From positions 62,001-126,000 of the forward strand of contig JAIXUH010000005.1 in NCBI GenBank assembly GCA_027484145.1: a stretch of DNA of 64,000 bases, written 5' to 3'. Within the stretch, counting starts at the first letter, position 1, and each line of letters opens with the position of its first letter. Below the pieces are notes generated by a model. It was not told the DNA's origin. It saw only the letters and a program-made list of their open reading frames with translations, and searched no databases. The position numbers and the translations under genes are program-made. This DNA is from Rhodobacter sp. Lineage in GTDB: Bacteria > Pseudomonadota > Alphaproteobacteria > Rhodobacterales > Rhodobacteraceae. Below, piece after piece: positions 15,950 through 24,634 of this stretch.

Positions 15950-16987
15950 GTGAGAAAGATACCCTCAGATTTTGATGACACTGATCTGAACCGGCCCGGC
16001 CCCTATGACGGCGACGGACGGGAGGATACGTGGTTTCTGCGCGACGCCGAGGAGGAGGGCAGTTTTCTTCCGCGTGAGCCGGATGCGGGATTGGTTGATC
16101 GGGGGGCGTGGCGCGCGGCTGAGGCTGCACTTGCATCTGACCTGTCGGACCTTGCATTTGACGCCGGACGGCTGGCCGAGCGGATGCTGATTGCTGGGCC
16201 GGGGGCCGTGCAGCGACTGGCACAGGCCGAAGCGGCAAGTCTAAGCTGGTGGACTGGCGACCGTATTTCGACGGATCGGCTGGCGCTTTGGCAGTCTTAC
16301 CGGATTGGCGCGGCGGATGAGGATGGTGCCGGATTGATCCGCACGGCTTGGGCCGCGCGGCGCTTGGCCGCGCGCGGGCAGGGGGCTGATCTGGCATTGA
16401 TGCTGGCTGGCAACCTTGGGGAAGAAGGTCGCGCGGATGACGCGCTGATCCGTGATGCCGTCGCCGCGCTGGAGACGGTTGGCGATCTGTCGTCGTTCAC
16501 CCGCGGTTGTGCGCTTTTTCATCTGTGGCGCAGTCTGGAAGAACGCCCCGATCATCTGAGGGGTCTGGAGGCCGCTGTTCTGGGCGCAAGGCTTGCGGCA
16601 TGGCGTGCCGGTGGCGGATTGAATTTCCTGCCGATCAGCCTGACGGGCTTTACGGCCCTGACGGTAACCGGCGCACCAGATCGACGTCTGTCAGGCTGGG
16701 TCGCGGGGGCACACCGTGCGGTCCTTTCGGCCTTGATGACGCTTGATCGGTTGGCGGCATGGCGCAACCGGGCCGAAACCGAAACAGCAGACCTGCAAGG
16801 CCGAACGCCTGCCCGGCTGATCGCGGCCCTTGCAGCACAGCCGATGCTGGGCGCAGTTCAGGCTGCCGCCGAAACAGGTGCCAGCCGGGCAGCCGTTCTG
16901 CGGAACCTTGACGTTCTGGTCAAGCGCGAGCTTGCGCGCGAGGTCACCGGGCAGGGCCGGTTCCGCGTCTGGGCGGCGAAAGTGTGA
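15950..16987 (+). CDS. DUF1612-like protein with C-terminal helix-turn-helix (RHE_PE00001 type)
   Basis: 345-residue alpha-helical protein with GTG start at 15950. The amino part (WRAAEAALASDLSDLAFDAG) and middle are Ala/Arg-rich helices. The end (TGASRAAVLRNLDVLVKREL then AREVTGQGRFRVWAAKV) looks like a winged helix and matches the REVTGRGRYRAWG-type ending of DUF1612/RHE_PE00001 proteins, often found on alphaproteobacterial plasmids next to mobile genes. Function is unknown. It stands alone between divergent and convergent neighbours. Assignment is from memory of the family pattern. Confidence 0.6.
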   Translation: MRKIPSDFDDTDLNRPGPYDGDGREDTWFLRDAEEEGSFLPREPDAGLVDRGAWRAAEAALASDLSDLAFDAGRLAERMLIAGPGAVQRLAQAEAASLSWWTGDRISTDRLALWQSYRIGAADEDGAGLIRTAWAARRLAARGQGADLALMLAGNLGEEGRADDALIRDAVAALETVGDLSSFTRGCALFHLWRSLEERPDHLRGLEAAVLGARLAAWRAGGGLNFLPISLTGFTALTVTGAPDRRLSGWVAGAHRAVLSALMTLDRLAAWRNRAETETADLQGRTPARLIAALAAQPMLGAVQAAAETGASRAAVLRNLDVLVKRELAREVTGQGRFRVWAAKV

Positions 16988-17141
16988 CCTTTGTTGGAAG
17001 CCATGGGCGAACCTTTCGCTTGCGACCCACGGTTGATGTTCCGGGTGTTGTTGCTCCTCGGGACATGACGTTTGAACAGCTTACAACGCTTATGCTGGCG
17101 TTGGCAGCTATCGGTCCGCGTGATTGCACGGCGGCAATCCT

Positions 17142-17744
17142 TTAGAAGGTCGGGGGCGTGTTGACCCAGAGGATGCGCGCGGTTCTATCTCCGAGGTTGC
17201 GATATCCATGGGGGCGTTCCGACCGAAAGTGAAAGCTGTCGCCCGGTTCAAGCCGCCAACGTTGGCTGTCCACGATCAATTCGACGATGCCATCCAGTAC
17301 ATAGCCCATCTCTTCGCCCTGATGCGTGATCAAGCCGTCAGATGCGCCGCCGGGTGCAATTTCGTGAATGTCGGCTTGCAAGGTGATGCCCTGCGCATGG
17401 GGAACAAGACGTTCCAGCATGACGCCGTCGCCGTGGCGAAGATTGCCGTCGTTCAGGCGTGGACGCTGGCCTGCGCGCTGTACGATGCCCGGCATAAACG
17501 CGTCGTCAAACAAGGCGGCAATGTTCACTTGCAATGCTTGCGCCAGACGCCGCAGCAGGGTGATCGATGGGTTCACCTTGCCCGTCTCGATCTTGCACAG
17601 CATGCTTTCGGAACATCCTGCGCGCGACGCGACCTGATCCAGCGTCAGATCAAGCCCCCGCCGCCGAAGCCGCAGCGTGACGCCGACATGCGCGGCACGT
17701 GTGCTGTCCGCTGATTCAAGTTTCTTGAATTCTGGTAAAGTCAT
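17142..17744 (-). CDS. XRE-cupin transcriptional regulator
   Basis: 200 residues: an HTH_XRE domain at about 20-75 (LTLDQVASRAGCSESMLCKI then NPSITLLRRLAQAL) and a cupin at about 115-195 (ITHQGEEMGYVLDGIVELIV, RLEPGDSFHFRSERPHGYRN). This is the architecture of PuuR and related regulators of amine, amide or amino-acid catabolism. It is divergent from urtA with about 216 bp between, so the urt-amidase operon is its probable target. The ligand would be a small nitrogen compound held by the cupin. Confidence 0.88.
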   Translation of the reverse strand: MTLPEFKKLESADSTRAAHVGVTLRLRRRGLDLTLDQVASRAGCSESMLCKIETGKVNPSITLLRRLAQALQVNIAALFDDAFMPGIVQRAGQRPRLNDGNLRHGDGVMLERLVPHAQGITLQADIHEIAPGGASDGLITHQGEEMGYVLDGIVELIVDSQRWRLEPGDSFHFRSERPHGYRNLGDRTARILWVNTPPTF

Positions 17745-17960
17745 TTCGCCGCCTCGAACGCTTCAATCTGTATGACCCGCCCGAACGTGCAGCAAAGCCC
17801 CTGAATAATAGCGTTTTCTTTAGACAATATCGAATCCTTGGGTCGCAGGCCTGGGTCAAATCATTGACTGGCATTCAAGCTTATCAACCTCATCAACCAT
17901 CGTCGCATCGTAACCTTAGAAAAACCGGCCCACAACCGGGCGCGCAACATGGAGAGTGGA
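17745..17960. promoter_or_regulatory. Divergent control region between XRE-cupin regulator and urtA
   Basis: 216-bp gap between two divergent starts. An AT-rich core around 17808-17832 is the likely regulator or promoter site. No sigma54 element with correct GG/GC spacing was found. Confidence 0.4.
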
Positions 17961-19223
17961 ATGACCCTTGGACTGACCCGCCGTCGTCTTCTGAAAACCG
18001 CTGGTGCCTCGCTGTTGGGTGTGGGTGCGGCCAGCTTTCCGATGCCCGGACTGATCCGCAGTGCGCGGGCGGCCGATACTGTCAAGCTGGGCTGCCTGTT
18101 CTCATCGTCAGGGGCGATGGCTAACGTCGAGGGGCGTCTGACATCGGTCGTGCGGATGGCGGCAGAAGAGCTGAACGCCAAGGGCGGCGTGATGGGTCGC
18201 ACAGTCGAAGTGGTGGGCACCGATCCGGCCTCGGACTGGCCGCTTTATGCCCAGCTTAGCCGGCAACTGATTGAACAGGATCAGGTTGCGGCGCTGTTTG
18301 GCTGCTGGACCTCGGTCAGCCGAAAGTCGGTGCTGCCGGTGGTCGAGCAGTCGGATGCGCTGCTGTATTACCCGCTGCATTTCGAAGGCGAGGAGAACAG
18401 CAAGAACGTGGTCTATCTGAACTCGCCCCCTTCGTCTTCGGTTCTGCCGGCGGTCGAATACCTGATGGGCCCGGATGGCGGCGAAGCAAAGCGGTTCTTC
18501 ATGCTGGGGTCGGATTATGTCTGGCCGCGCACAATCAACCAGCAACTCAAGGGCTATTGGGCCTCCAAAGGGATTCCCGAAACCGACTGGCGCGAGGAAT
18601 ATGTGCCGGTGGGCCATTCCAACTTCCAGACGCTGGTCAACCAGATCCGCGAATTCGCCGATCAACCGGGTGGTCAGCCGGTGGTGGTGCTGACAGTGGT
18701 CGGCAACTCTATCCCCGATTTCTTCCGCGAATTCGCCAATCAGGGCATCAGCGCTTTGGACGTGCCTGTGCTGGGTCTGGATGCGCTGGAGGCTGATTTC
18801 GAAGGTCTGGATACTGCGGCCCTTGCCGGGCACCTGAACTGCTGGGCTTACCTGCAAACCGCCAAAGGCCCAGCGAACGACGCGTTCAAGGCAGCATGGG
18901 CCAAGCATGTGGCCGATACGGGCGTGCCGTATCGCGGCGATGTGGCGATTGACCCAATGGTTTCAGTCTATGACGGGGTGCATCTTTGGGCATTGGCCGC
19001 CGAAAAGGCCGGCTCTTTTGCCGTTCCCGAGGTGCGGGCGGCCAGCCCGTCGGTGTCGTTCGCGTGCCCGTCGGGCTATGAGATCGCGATGATGGCGGAC
19101 AGCACCTATGTCAAACGGGGGGTGTTCATCGGCTCGTTGAACGAGACGCAAGGCTTTGACGTGCTGTGGCAATCGGAAGGCACGCCTGACCCGCTGCCTT
19201 TCAGCCCCTACATGAAAGCCTGA
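17961..19223 (+). CDS. urtA: Urea/amide ABC transporter substrate-binding protein UrtA
   Basis: 420-residue binding protein with a twin-arginine signal (TRRRLLKTAGASLLGVGAAS, residues about 6-25). The mature domain is Peripla_BP_5/UrtA-like, as shown by KLGCLFSSSGAMANVEG, the FGCWTSVSRKSVLPVVEQ block and YYPLHFEGEENSKN, characteristic of UrtA/FmdD/AmiC relatives that bind urea or short amides. The start at 17961 has GGAG six bases upstream of it; an ATG 12 bases earlier lacks a site. It heads a five-gene urt operon plus an amidase rather than urease genes. The in vivo ligand may be urea or an aliphatic amide such as formamide or acetamide. Confidence 0.92.
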   Translation: MTLGLTRRRLLKTAGASLLGVGAASFPMPGLIRSARAADTVKLGCLFSSSGAMANVEGRLTSVVRMAAEELNAKGGVMGRTVEVVGTDPASDWPLYAQLSRQLIEQDQVAALFGCWTSVSRKSVLPVVEQSDALLYYPLHFEGEENSKNVVYLNSPPSSSVLPAVEYLMGPDGGEAKRFFMLGSDYVWPRTINQQLKGYWASKGIPETDWREEYVPVGHSNFQTLVNQIREFADQPGGQPVVVLTVVGNSIPDFFREFANQGISALDVPVLGLDALEADFEGLDTAALAGHLNCWAYLQTAKGPANDAFKAAWAKHVADTGVPYRGDVAIDPMVSVYDGVHLWALAAEKAGSFAVPEVRAASPSVSFACPSGYEIAMMADSTYVKRGVFIGSLNETQGFDVLWQSEGTPDPLPFSPYMKA

Positions 19224-19270
19224 TCGTGCAACGCGCGGCGGGGCAACCCGCCGCGCAAAGGAAAGCCCCG

Positions 19271-20860
19271 ATGCCCGTGATCCGACTGCTGATCCTTTTG
19301 GCGGCCCTGTTCGGCTCGCCTGCCTATGCCGACCGCGCGGTGCTGAGCGGGGCGTTGTGCGCGCCTGCCTTGGCCGATCAGATCGCCGCACTTGGGGCCT
19401 TGGCCGAGGCAGGGGCAACCGGCGGTAAAGATGAGGCAGCCTGGGCTCGGACCGTCGTCGAGGCGGTCGACGCGCGCGCCTTGCGTTGTGCGGCCAGCCT
19501 TGCGTTCATCGGCGAAGGTGATGCGGCGCTGGATGCAGCAAGCCTTGCGCCATCGCCCGCACCGGTCGACGCCGCCCCGATGCCGATCAACAACCGCCTG
19601 CGCGCCGCCGCTGCTTCGGCCGCCGCCGCGTTGACGCTGTTTGTCGACACAGAACCCGCCGCCCGCGCCAAGGCCGCCACCACGCTGGAGCGGCGGCGCG
19701 AGGCATTGAGCCTGACCATCCTTGACGCCGCTCTGGCGGCAGAAACCGAACCGACGGTGCTGGCGGTGCTGGAACCCCTGCGTGCGCGGATGATGCTGGC
19801 TGATCCTGATCCGCAGAACCGCATCCGTGCGATTGACGCCATTGCGGCAGAAACCACGCTGCGCAACCGCACGCTGATTGCCGAGGCGCTTTCCGAAGAG
19901 GCCGACACAACCGTGCAGGCGGCAGGGCAGGCGGCGATGGCGCGGATTGACCGCCAGATTGCCATCGGGCAGGTGCTGGCCACGCTTTACAGCGGACTCA
20001 GCTATGCGAGCGTTCTGCTGCTGGCCGCATTGGGGCTGGCGATCATCTTCGGCCTGATGGGCGTGATCAACCTTGCCCAAGGCGAGTTCATCATGATCGG
20101 GGCCTATGCGGCGTGGTTCGTCCAGAACGCCATCCGCGCCCTGCTGCCGGGATTGATCGACTGGTATCTGATCATCGCGCTGCCCATATCCTTTCTTGTG
20201 GCGGCACTGGTCGGGGTGGTGATGGAAGCGCTGGTTCTGCGGCGGCTTTATAACCGCCCGCTGATGACGCTGCTGGCAACATGGGCGGTCAGCCTCCTTC
20301 TCATAAATCTGGTGCGCGTCACAATCGGCACACAGAACCTTGAGTTCCATCAGCCGTTCTATGTTGTGGGGGGGGTTCCGGTGGTGGGCGACTTTATCGT
20401 GACACTGAACCGCCTGTTCGCGATCGCCATCGCGGCACTGGCCTTTGTCGGCGTGGTCTTGCTGTTGCGCGTGACCACCTTTGGAATGAATGTCCGCGCC
20501 GTGGCACAGAACCGTGCCATGGCCGGGGCGGCAGGCATTGATGCGCGCCAGACTGACCGGCTGGCGATTGCGCTTGGCTCCGGACTGGCCGGGCTGGCGG
20601 GTGTGGCGCTGGCCCCGCTGTACAACGTCAACCCCAATATGGGCGCAGGGTTCATTGTGGACAGCTTTATGGTTGTGGTGCTGGGCGGTGTGGGCAGCCT
20701 TGCCGGGGCGGTGGCGGCATCGTTCGGCATCGGACAGATCAACGTGATCATGGAGCCGCTCTATGGGGCAGTAGCAGCCAAGGTTGTGGTGCTGCTTCTG
20801 GTGATCGCCTTCATTCAGCGGCGACCCGAGGGGCTGTTTGCCCCGAAAGGGCGGCGATGA
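19271..20860 (+). CDS. urtB: UrtB, ABC permease with N-terminal periplasmic domain
   Basis: 529 residues. A Sec signal (MPVIRLLILLAALFGSPAYA) and an Ala-rich helical region to about residue 230 precede the LivH-like permease domain of about 290 residues (AIIFGLMGVINLAQGEF and the late VNPNMGAGFIVDSFMVVVLG). The long amino extension is typical of proteobacterial UrtB and distinguishes it from plain LivH. Start at 19271 follows AAGGAAAG. Stop overlaps the urtC start (ATGA). Forms the transmembrane pore with UrtC. Confidence 0.93.
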   Translation: MPVIRLLILLAALFGSPAYADRAVLSGALCAPALADQIAALGALAEAGATGGKDEAAWARTVVEAVDARALRCAASLAFIGEGDAALDAASLAPSPAPVDAAPMPINNRLRAAAASAAAALTLFVDTEPAARAKAATTLERRREALSLTILDAALAAETEPTVLAVLEPLRARMMLADPDPQNRIRAIDAIAAETTLRNRTLIAEALSEEADTTVQAAGQAAMARIDRQIAIGQVLATLYSGLSYASVLLLAALGLAIIFGLMGVINLAQGEFIMIGAYAAWFVQNAIRALLPGLIDWYLIIALPISFLVAALVGVVMEALVLRRLYNRPLMTLLATWAVSLLLINLVRVTIGTQNLEFHQPFYVVGGVPVVGDFIVTLNRLFAIAIAALAFVGVVLLLRVTTFGMNVRAVAQNRAMAGAAGIDARQTDRLAIALGSGLAGLAGVALAPLYNVNPNMGAGFIVDSFMVVVLGGVGSLAGAVAASFGIGQINVIMEPLYGAVAAKVVVLLLVIAFIQRRPEGLFAPKGRR

Positions 20861-21927
20861 TGGGCGGGGGTATGCTGTTTCGCGTCATCGCCCTGTCTTT
20901 GGCGGCGCTGACCATTGCCTTGCCCATCCTTGGTGGCCCCTTGGCGGGCAGTGGGATCGGCATTTCGCCCTATCTGGCCAACATCATCGGCCAAATCGCG
21001 ACGTTTGCCCTTTTGGCCATCGCGCTTGACCTGATCTGGGGCTTTGCGGGGGTACTGTCGCTGGGGCATGGGCTGTTCTTTGCGCTCGGCGGATATCTGA
21101 TCGCGATGCACATGCTGAAAGACGGCTATGTGAATGCTGGTGTGGTGCCAGACCTGATGACTTTTATGGGCTGGACCGAACTGCCGGGCTATTGGGCCTT
21201 CTTCGAAAGCTTCCCCTATGCGGCTGTGTTGATCCTTGTCCTGCCGGGTCTTCTGGCTTTTGCCTATGGCTGGATATCGTTCCGCAGCCGGGTCAGCGGG
21301 GTTTCTTTCGCGATCATCACGCAGGCGCTGACCTACGTGGCCATGCTCCTGATGTTCCGCAACGATACCGGCTTTGGCGGCAACAACGGGATGACCGGGT
21401 TCGTCAGCCTTTTGGGCATGCCGATGGGCGCGCCATCGACGGCAGTATGGCTGGCCACAGCGTCAACCGCTGCGGCCTTAGGGGCATTCCTTCTGTGCGG
21501 GCGGCTGGTGCGGTCACCTTTCGGACGCATGCTGATCGCGGTGCGTGACGACGAGGCCCGCTTGCGGTTTCTGGGTTATGATCCGGTCTGGCCCAAGCTG
21601 GCGGCTTGGACCCTGTCTGGCGTCATGGCGGCCATCGCAGGTGCGCTTTATGCGCCGCAGGTTGGCATCATCAACCCGCGGCTGTTGTCGCCCGAAGTGT
21701 CGATCGAGATTGCCGTCTGGGTTGCCCTTGGCGGGCGGGGTACGCTGTCCGGTGCGGTGATTGGCGCGGTGGTGATTTCTGCGCTGAAGTTCTGGCTGAC
21801 CGGTTTTGCGCCGGACCTCTGGCCCTTCATCCTGTCGCTCTTGGTGCTGATTGTGGTTGTGGGCCTGCCTAACGGGTTGACCGACTTGCGCCTGCCAAAG
21901 CTGAAAGGGGCGCGCCATGGCGGCTGA
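20857..21927 (+). CDS. urtC: UrtC, LivM-like ABC permease
   Basis: 356-residue polytopic permease with LivM family blocks: AIALDLIWGFAGVLSLGHGL, FFALGGYLIAMHM, SPFGRMLIAVRDDEARLRFL and the cytoplasmic coupling region that contacts the ATPases. Starts inside the urtB stop (four-base overlap) and overlaps urtD by 11 bases, so the genes are translationally coupled. Together with UrtB it makes the heterodimeric channel. Confidence 0.93.
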   Translation: MMGGGMLFRVIALSLAALTIALPILGGPLAGSGIGISPYLANIIGQIATFALLAIALDLIWGFAGVLSLGHGLFFALGGYLIAMHMLKDGYVNAGVVPDLMTFMGWTELPGYWAFFESFPYAAVLILVLPGLLAFAYGWISFRSRVSGVSFAIITQALTYVAMLLMFRNDTGFGGNNGMTGFVSLLGMPMGAPSTAVWLATASTAAALGAFLLCGRLVRSPFGRMLIAVRDDEARLRFLGYDPVWPKLAAWTLSGVMAAIAGALYAPQVGIINPRLLSPEVSIEIAVWVALGGRGTLSGAVIGAVVISALKFWLTGFAPDLWPFILSLLVLIVVVGLPNGLTDLRLPKLKGARHGG

Positions 21928-22681
21928 GATGCGTGGCGCGCACGCCATTCAGGTCGAAGGGTTGCGCGTCACCTTTGGCGATTTTGTGGCCATCCCAAAC
22001 CTGACCTTTACCGCCAGTTATGGCGAGATTCATGGGGTGATCGGGCCGAACGGGGCGGGCAAGACCACGCTTTTGGACGTGATCACCGGCAAGACGCGGC
22101 CAAAGGAAGGCACGGTTCTGCTGGATGGCAAGATCGACCTTCGGCGCCTTTCCGAACCTCAGATCGCCTTGGCCGGGGTGGGGCGCAAGTTCCAGAAACC
22201 CAGCGTGTTCGAGGCGCTGAGTGTGCGCGAAAACCTTGAACTGGCTTTGCGGCTTCGTGCGGGTTCGATCCTGTCGGAACTGCGTGGCTGGACTGACCCG
22301 CGCCGTGCGGCCCGCGTGGCCGAGGTGCTGGGGGAAACCGGCCTGACAGACCGTGCCGATGCACCGGCCGGCATTCTGGCCCATGGGCAAAAGCAATGGC
22401 TGGAGATCGGTATGCTCCTGATGCAGCGGCCGAAACTGCTGATGCTGGACGAACCCGTGGCGGGCATGACTGACTCTGAAACCAGCCACACCGCCGATCT
22501 GGTGCGCCGCCTGCGTGCGCCAGATCGGGCCATTCTGGTGATCGAGCATGACATGGCCTTTGTCGAGGAAATCGCCACCCGCGTCACCGTTCTGCATGAA
22601 GGCACACCGATTTTTGCGGGCGCCATGGCTGATGCGCGAACCGATGCACGGGTGCGCGATGTTTATCTGGGGCGCCACTGA
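21917..22681 (+). CDS. urtD: UrtD, ABC transporter ATPase (LivG type)
   Basis: 254-residue ATPase: Walker A GPNGAGKTT, Q-loop region GVGRKFQKPSVFEALSVREN, and Walker B LLMLDEPVAGMT. The signature is ILAHGQKQWLEIGM, in which HGQKQ replaces the usual SGGQ, a known trait of UrtD/LivG-type subunits. DVYLGRH at the end matches the LivG tail. Overlaps urtE by one base. Confidence 0.93.
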   Translation: MAAEMRGAHAIQVEGLRVTFGDFVAIPNLTFTASYGEIHGVIGPNGAGKTTLLDVITGKTRPKEGTVLLDGKIDLRRLSEPQIALAGVGRKFQKPSVFEALSVRENLELALRLRAGSILSELRGWTDPRRAARVAEVLGETGLTDRADAPAGILAHGQKQWLEIGMLLMQRPKLLMLDEPVAGMTDSETSHTADLVRRLRAPDRAILVIEHDMAFVEEIATRVTVLHEGTPIFAGAMADARTDARVRDVYLGRH

Positions 22682-23376
22682 TGTCATTGACCGTCTCTTC
22701 GCTTCGCCAGCGATATGGCTCGGCCCTGATCCTTGAAGGGGTGGGTTTCGAGATTGCGCCGCTATCATGTATGGCCCTTCTGGGCCGCAACGGGGCGGGC
22801 AAGACCACGCTTTTGCGCACGTTGATGGGGGTGCTTCCTTCAGAAGGTGGAACGATCCGGTTCGAGGGGGCCGATATGACCCGCGCGCCCTCGCATATCC
22901 GGGCGCGGGCGGGCATGGGTTATGTTCCGCAGGGGCGTGAGATTTTCGCCGATCTGACCGTGGGCCAGAACATCGATATTGTGCTCCGCAATCATCGCAC
23001 GGCTGAGCCGGATGCTGCCCGCGATGAGGTTGTGGCGCTGTTCCCTGTTCTGGGCCAGATGTGGGCACGGCGCGGCGGCGATCTTTCGGGGGGGCAGCAG
23101 CAGCAACTTGCCATCGCCCGCGCGCTGGCGCCCCGGCCCAAACTGCTGATCCTGGACGAGCCGACCGAAGGGGTGCAGCCATCCATCGTGGCGGCGATCG
23201 AGGCGGCGATTGCGGCGCTGAAAGGCCGGATGGCGATCTTGCTGGTCGAGCAGTATTATGAATTCGCACGATCCCTGGCGGATGGGTATGTCGTGCTGGA
23301 CCGTGGGCGCGTGGCCCTGCGGGGTGAAGGTAAGAATATGGAAGCCGACGGCGTGTCGCGCTTTCTGTCGGTCTGA
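22681..23376 (+). CDS. urtE: UrtE, ABC transporter ATPase (LivF type)
   Basis: 231-residue ATPase with GRNGAGKTTLLRTLMG (Walker A), GYVPQGREIFADLTVGQN (the LivF/UrtE Q-loop motif), DLSGGQQQQLAIARAL (signature) and LLILDEPTEGVQPSIV (Walker B). Forms the ATPase heterodimer with UrtD. Last transporter gene; an amidase gene begins 20 bp later, linking import to hydrolysis. Confidence 0.94.
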   Translation: MSLTVSSLRQRYGSALILEGVGFEIAPLSCMALLGRNGAGKTTLLRTLMGVLPSEGGTIRFEGADMTRAPSHIRARAGMGYVPQGREIFADLTVGQNIDIVLRNHRTAEPDAARDEVVALFPVLGQMWARRGGDLSGGQQQQLAIARALAPRPKLLILDEPTEGVQPSIVAAIEAAIAALKGRMAILLVEQYYEFARSLADGYVVLDRGRVALRGEGKNMEADGVSRFLSV

Positions 23377-23395
23377 AGCAAAGGGGTCATCCAGA

Positions 23396-24349
23396 ATGTC
23401 GAAATCGCATCACCTTGATTCACGCCCAGAAAACCTTTTCTGGGGTTATTTCGATGCCACGACGCCCGCCGTGCTGGAAGTGGACAGCGGCGATGAGGTG
23501 ACGCTGGACTGCCTACCTGCCTGCCTGATCGATGATCTGCCACCCGGCCATGCGGGCGTTCTGGCAGAACATCTTGTTGCCCTGCAGGCCCATGCGCAAC
23601 TTCGTGGGGAGGGGCCGCATTTCATGACCGGGCCGGTCTATGTGCGCGGGGCAGAACCGGGCGATATGCTGCAGATTGATATTCTTGAGGCGGTGCCCCT
23701 GCAGGACTGGGGTTTCACCGCGATCCTGCCATGGCTGGGTGCCCTGCCGGATGAGTTCACGAACTACCAGAACATGTATATTTCGATCAATCGCAATGCA
23801 GGCACCTGCACCACGCCGTGGGGTCTGACCATGCCGCTGGAGCCATTCTTTGGCGTGATGGGGGTTGCACCGCCATCGGCTTGGGGTCGGATTGGCTCGC
23901 CCCAGCCCCGCGCACATGGTGGCAACATGGACAACAAAGAATTGCAGGCTGGCACCACGCTGTATCTGCCCGTCCACCAGCCCGGCGCGCTGTTCTCGGT
24001 CGGTGATGGTCATGGCCGGCAGGGCGATGGCGAGGTGTCGATTGCCGCGCTGGAAACCTCGCTGCGCGGGCGGTTCCGCCTGACGGTGCGAAAGGATGTC
24101 GCGCTGACCGGCCCCTTCGCCGAGTCTGCCAGCCATCTGATTTCGATGGGCTTTCATGAATCGCTGGATGAGGCGATGCGCCGGGCGGTGCGCCAGATGG
24201 TCGGTCTGGTGTCTGATCGGGCCGGGATCAGTCGGGATCAGGCCTATATGCTGCTCAGCCTTGCCGGAGACTTGCGGATCACCCAGGTCGTCGACGGGGA
24301 AAAAGGCGTTCACATGATGATGCGCAAAGATTGGCTGGCGACGGCCTGA
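23396..24349 (+). CDS. Acetamidase/formamidase family enzyme (first copy)
   Basis: 317-residue cytoplasmic amidase of the FmdA/AmdA family, which releases ammonia from formamide or acetamide. Family hallmarks are TGPVYVRGAEPGDMLQIDIL, AHGGNMDNKEL, the GDGHGRQGDGE metal/active-site loop, and the C-terminal ISRDQAYMLLSLAGDLRITQ. Start at 23396 is 20 bp after urtE behind AAAGGGG; the frame is open upstream but that part overlaps urtE. Its place in the urt operon suggests the imported substrate is an amide or that amide nitrogen is co-assimilated with urea. Confidence 0.9.
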   Translation: MSKSHHLDSRPENLFWGYFDATTPAVLEVDSGDEVTLDCLPACLIDDLPPGHAGVLAEHLVALQAHAQLRGEGPHFMTGPVYVRGAEPGDMLQIDILEAVPLQDWGFTAILPWLGALPDEFTNYQNMYISINRNAGTCTTPWGLTMPLEPFFGVMGVAPPSAWGRIGSPQPRAHGGNMDNKELQAGTTLYLPVHQPGALFSVGDGHGRQGDGEVSIAALETSLRGRFRLTVRKDVALTGPFAESASHLISMGFHESLDEAMRRAVRQMVGLVSDRAGISRDQAYMLLSLAGDLRITQVVDGEKGVHMMMRKDWLATA

Positions 24350-24358
24350 GCGGAAGGT

Positions 24359-24399
24359 GGGGGGATTCTCGCGGTGCCCGAATTCGCGCCAATCCCCCC
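24359..24399 (+). terminator. Hairpin after the urt-amidase operon
   Basis: GGGGGGATT (24359-24367) pairs perfectly with AATCCCCCC (24391-24399) around a 23-base loop that can form a smaller GCG/CGC stem. It starts nine bases after the amidase stop. No T tract follows, so factor-dependent or partial termination is possible. Confidence 0.55.
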
Positions 24400-24479
24400 G
24401 GCCTGCCGCGTATTCCCTTGGCGCTATCTGGTATCGCCGGGGACGACTGCCTTGAGCGCGGCGCGGGCCATATGATTTC

Positions 24480-24507
24480 TTGACGGAATCACCGGCGCGT
24501 GTATCGT
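24480..24507 (+). promoter_or_regulatory. Candidate promoter for amiC-amiR
   Basis: TTGACG at 24480-24485 and TATCGT at 24502-24507 are separated by 16 bases. The remainder of the 285-bp gap gives a leader of about 120 bases before amiC. I could not identify a convincing ANTAR-type paired hairpin in it. Confidence 0.35.
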
Positions 24508-24634
24508 CTTGGTTGTGGCGTTTGATCTCAATGGCGAGAGAGCCACGTTCTCAGAACACTCATACCGACTCAGCCGGATGGCAACGTAGCCCCAAGCGCC
24601 TGTGCGCATGGGGTTTGTTTGTTTTGGAGATGCA

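Noticed and set aside
15654-16397. Minus-strand frame of 247 codons opposite the DUF1612-like gene
   Set aside because: Pro/Arg-rich shadow; the plus-strand frame has the recognisable C-terminal helix-turn-helix.
17860-17895. TGGCA near urtA considered as a sigma54 promoter
   Set aside because: The GG and GC dinucleotides do not have the required spacing, and the TTGC half is missing.
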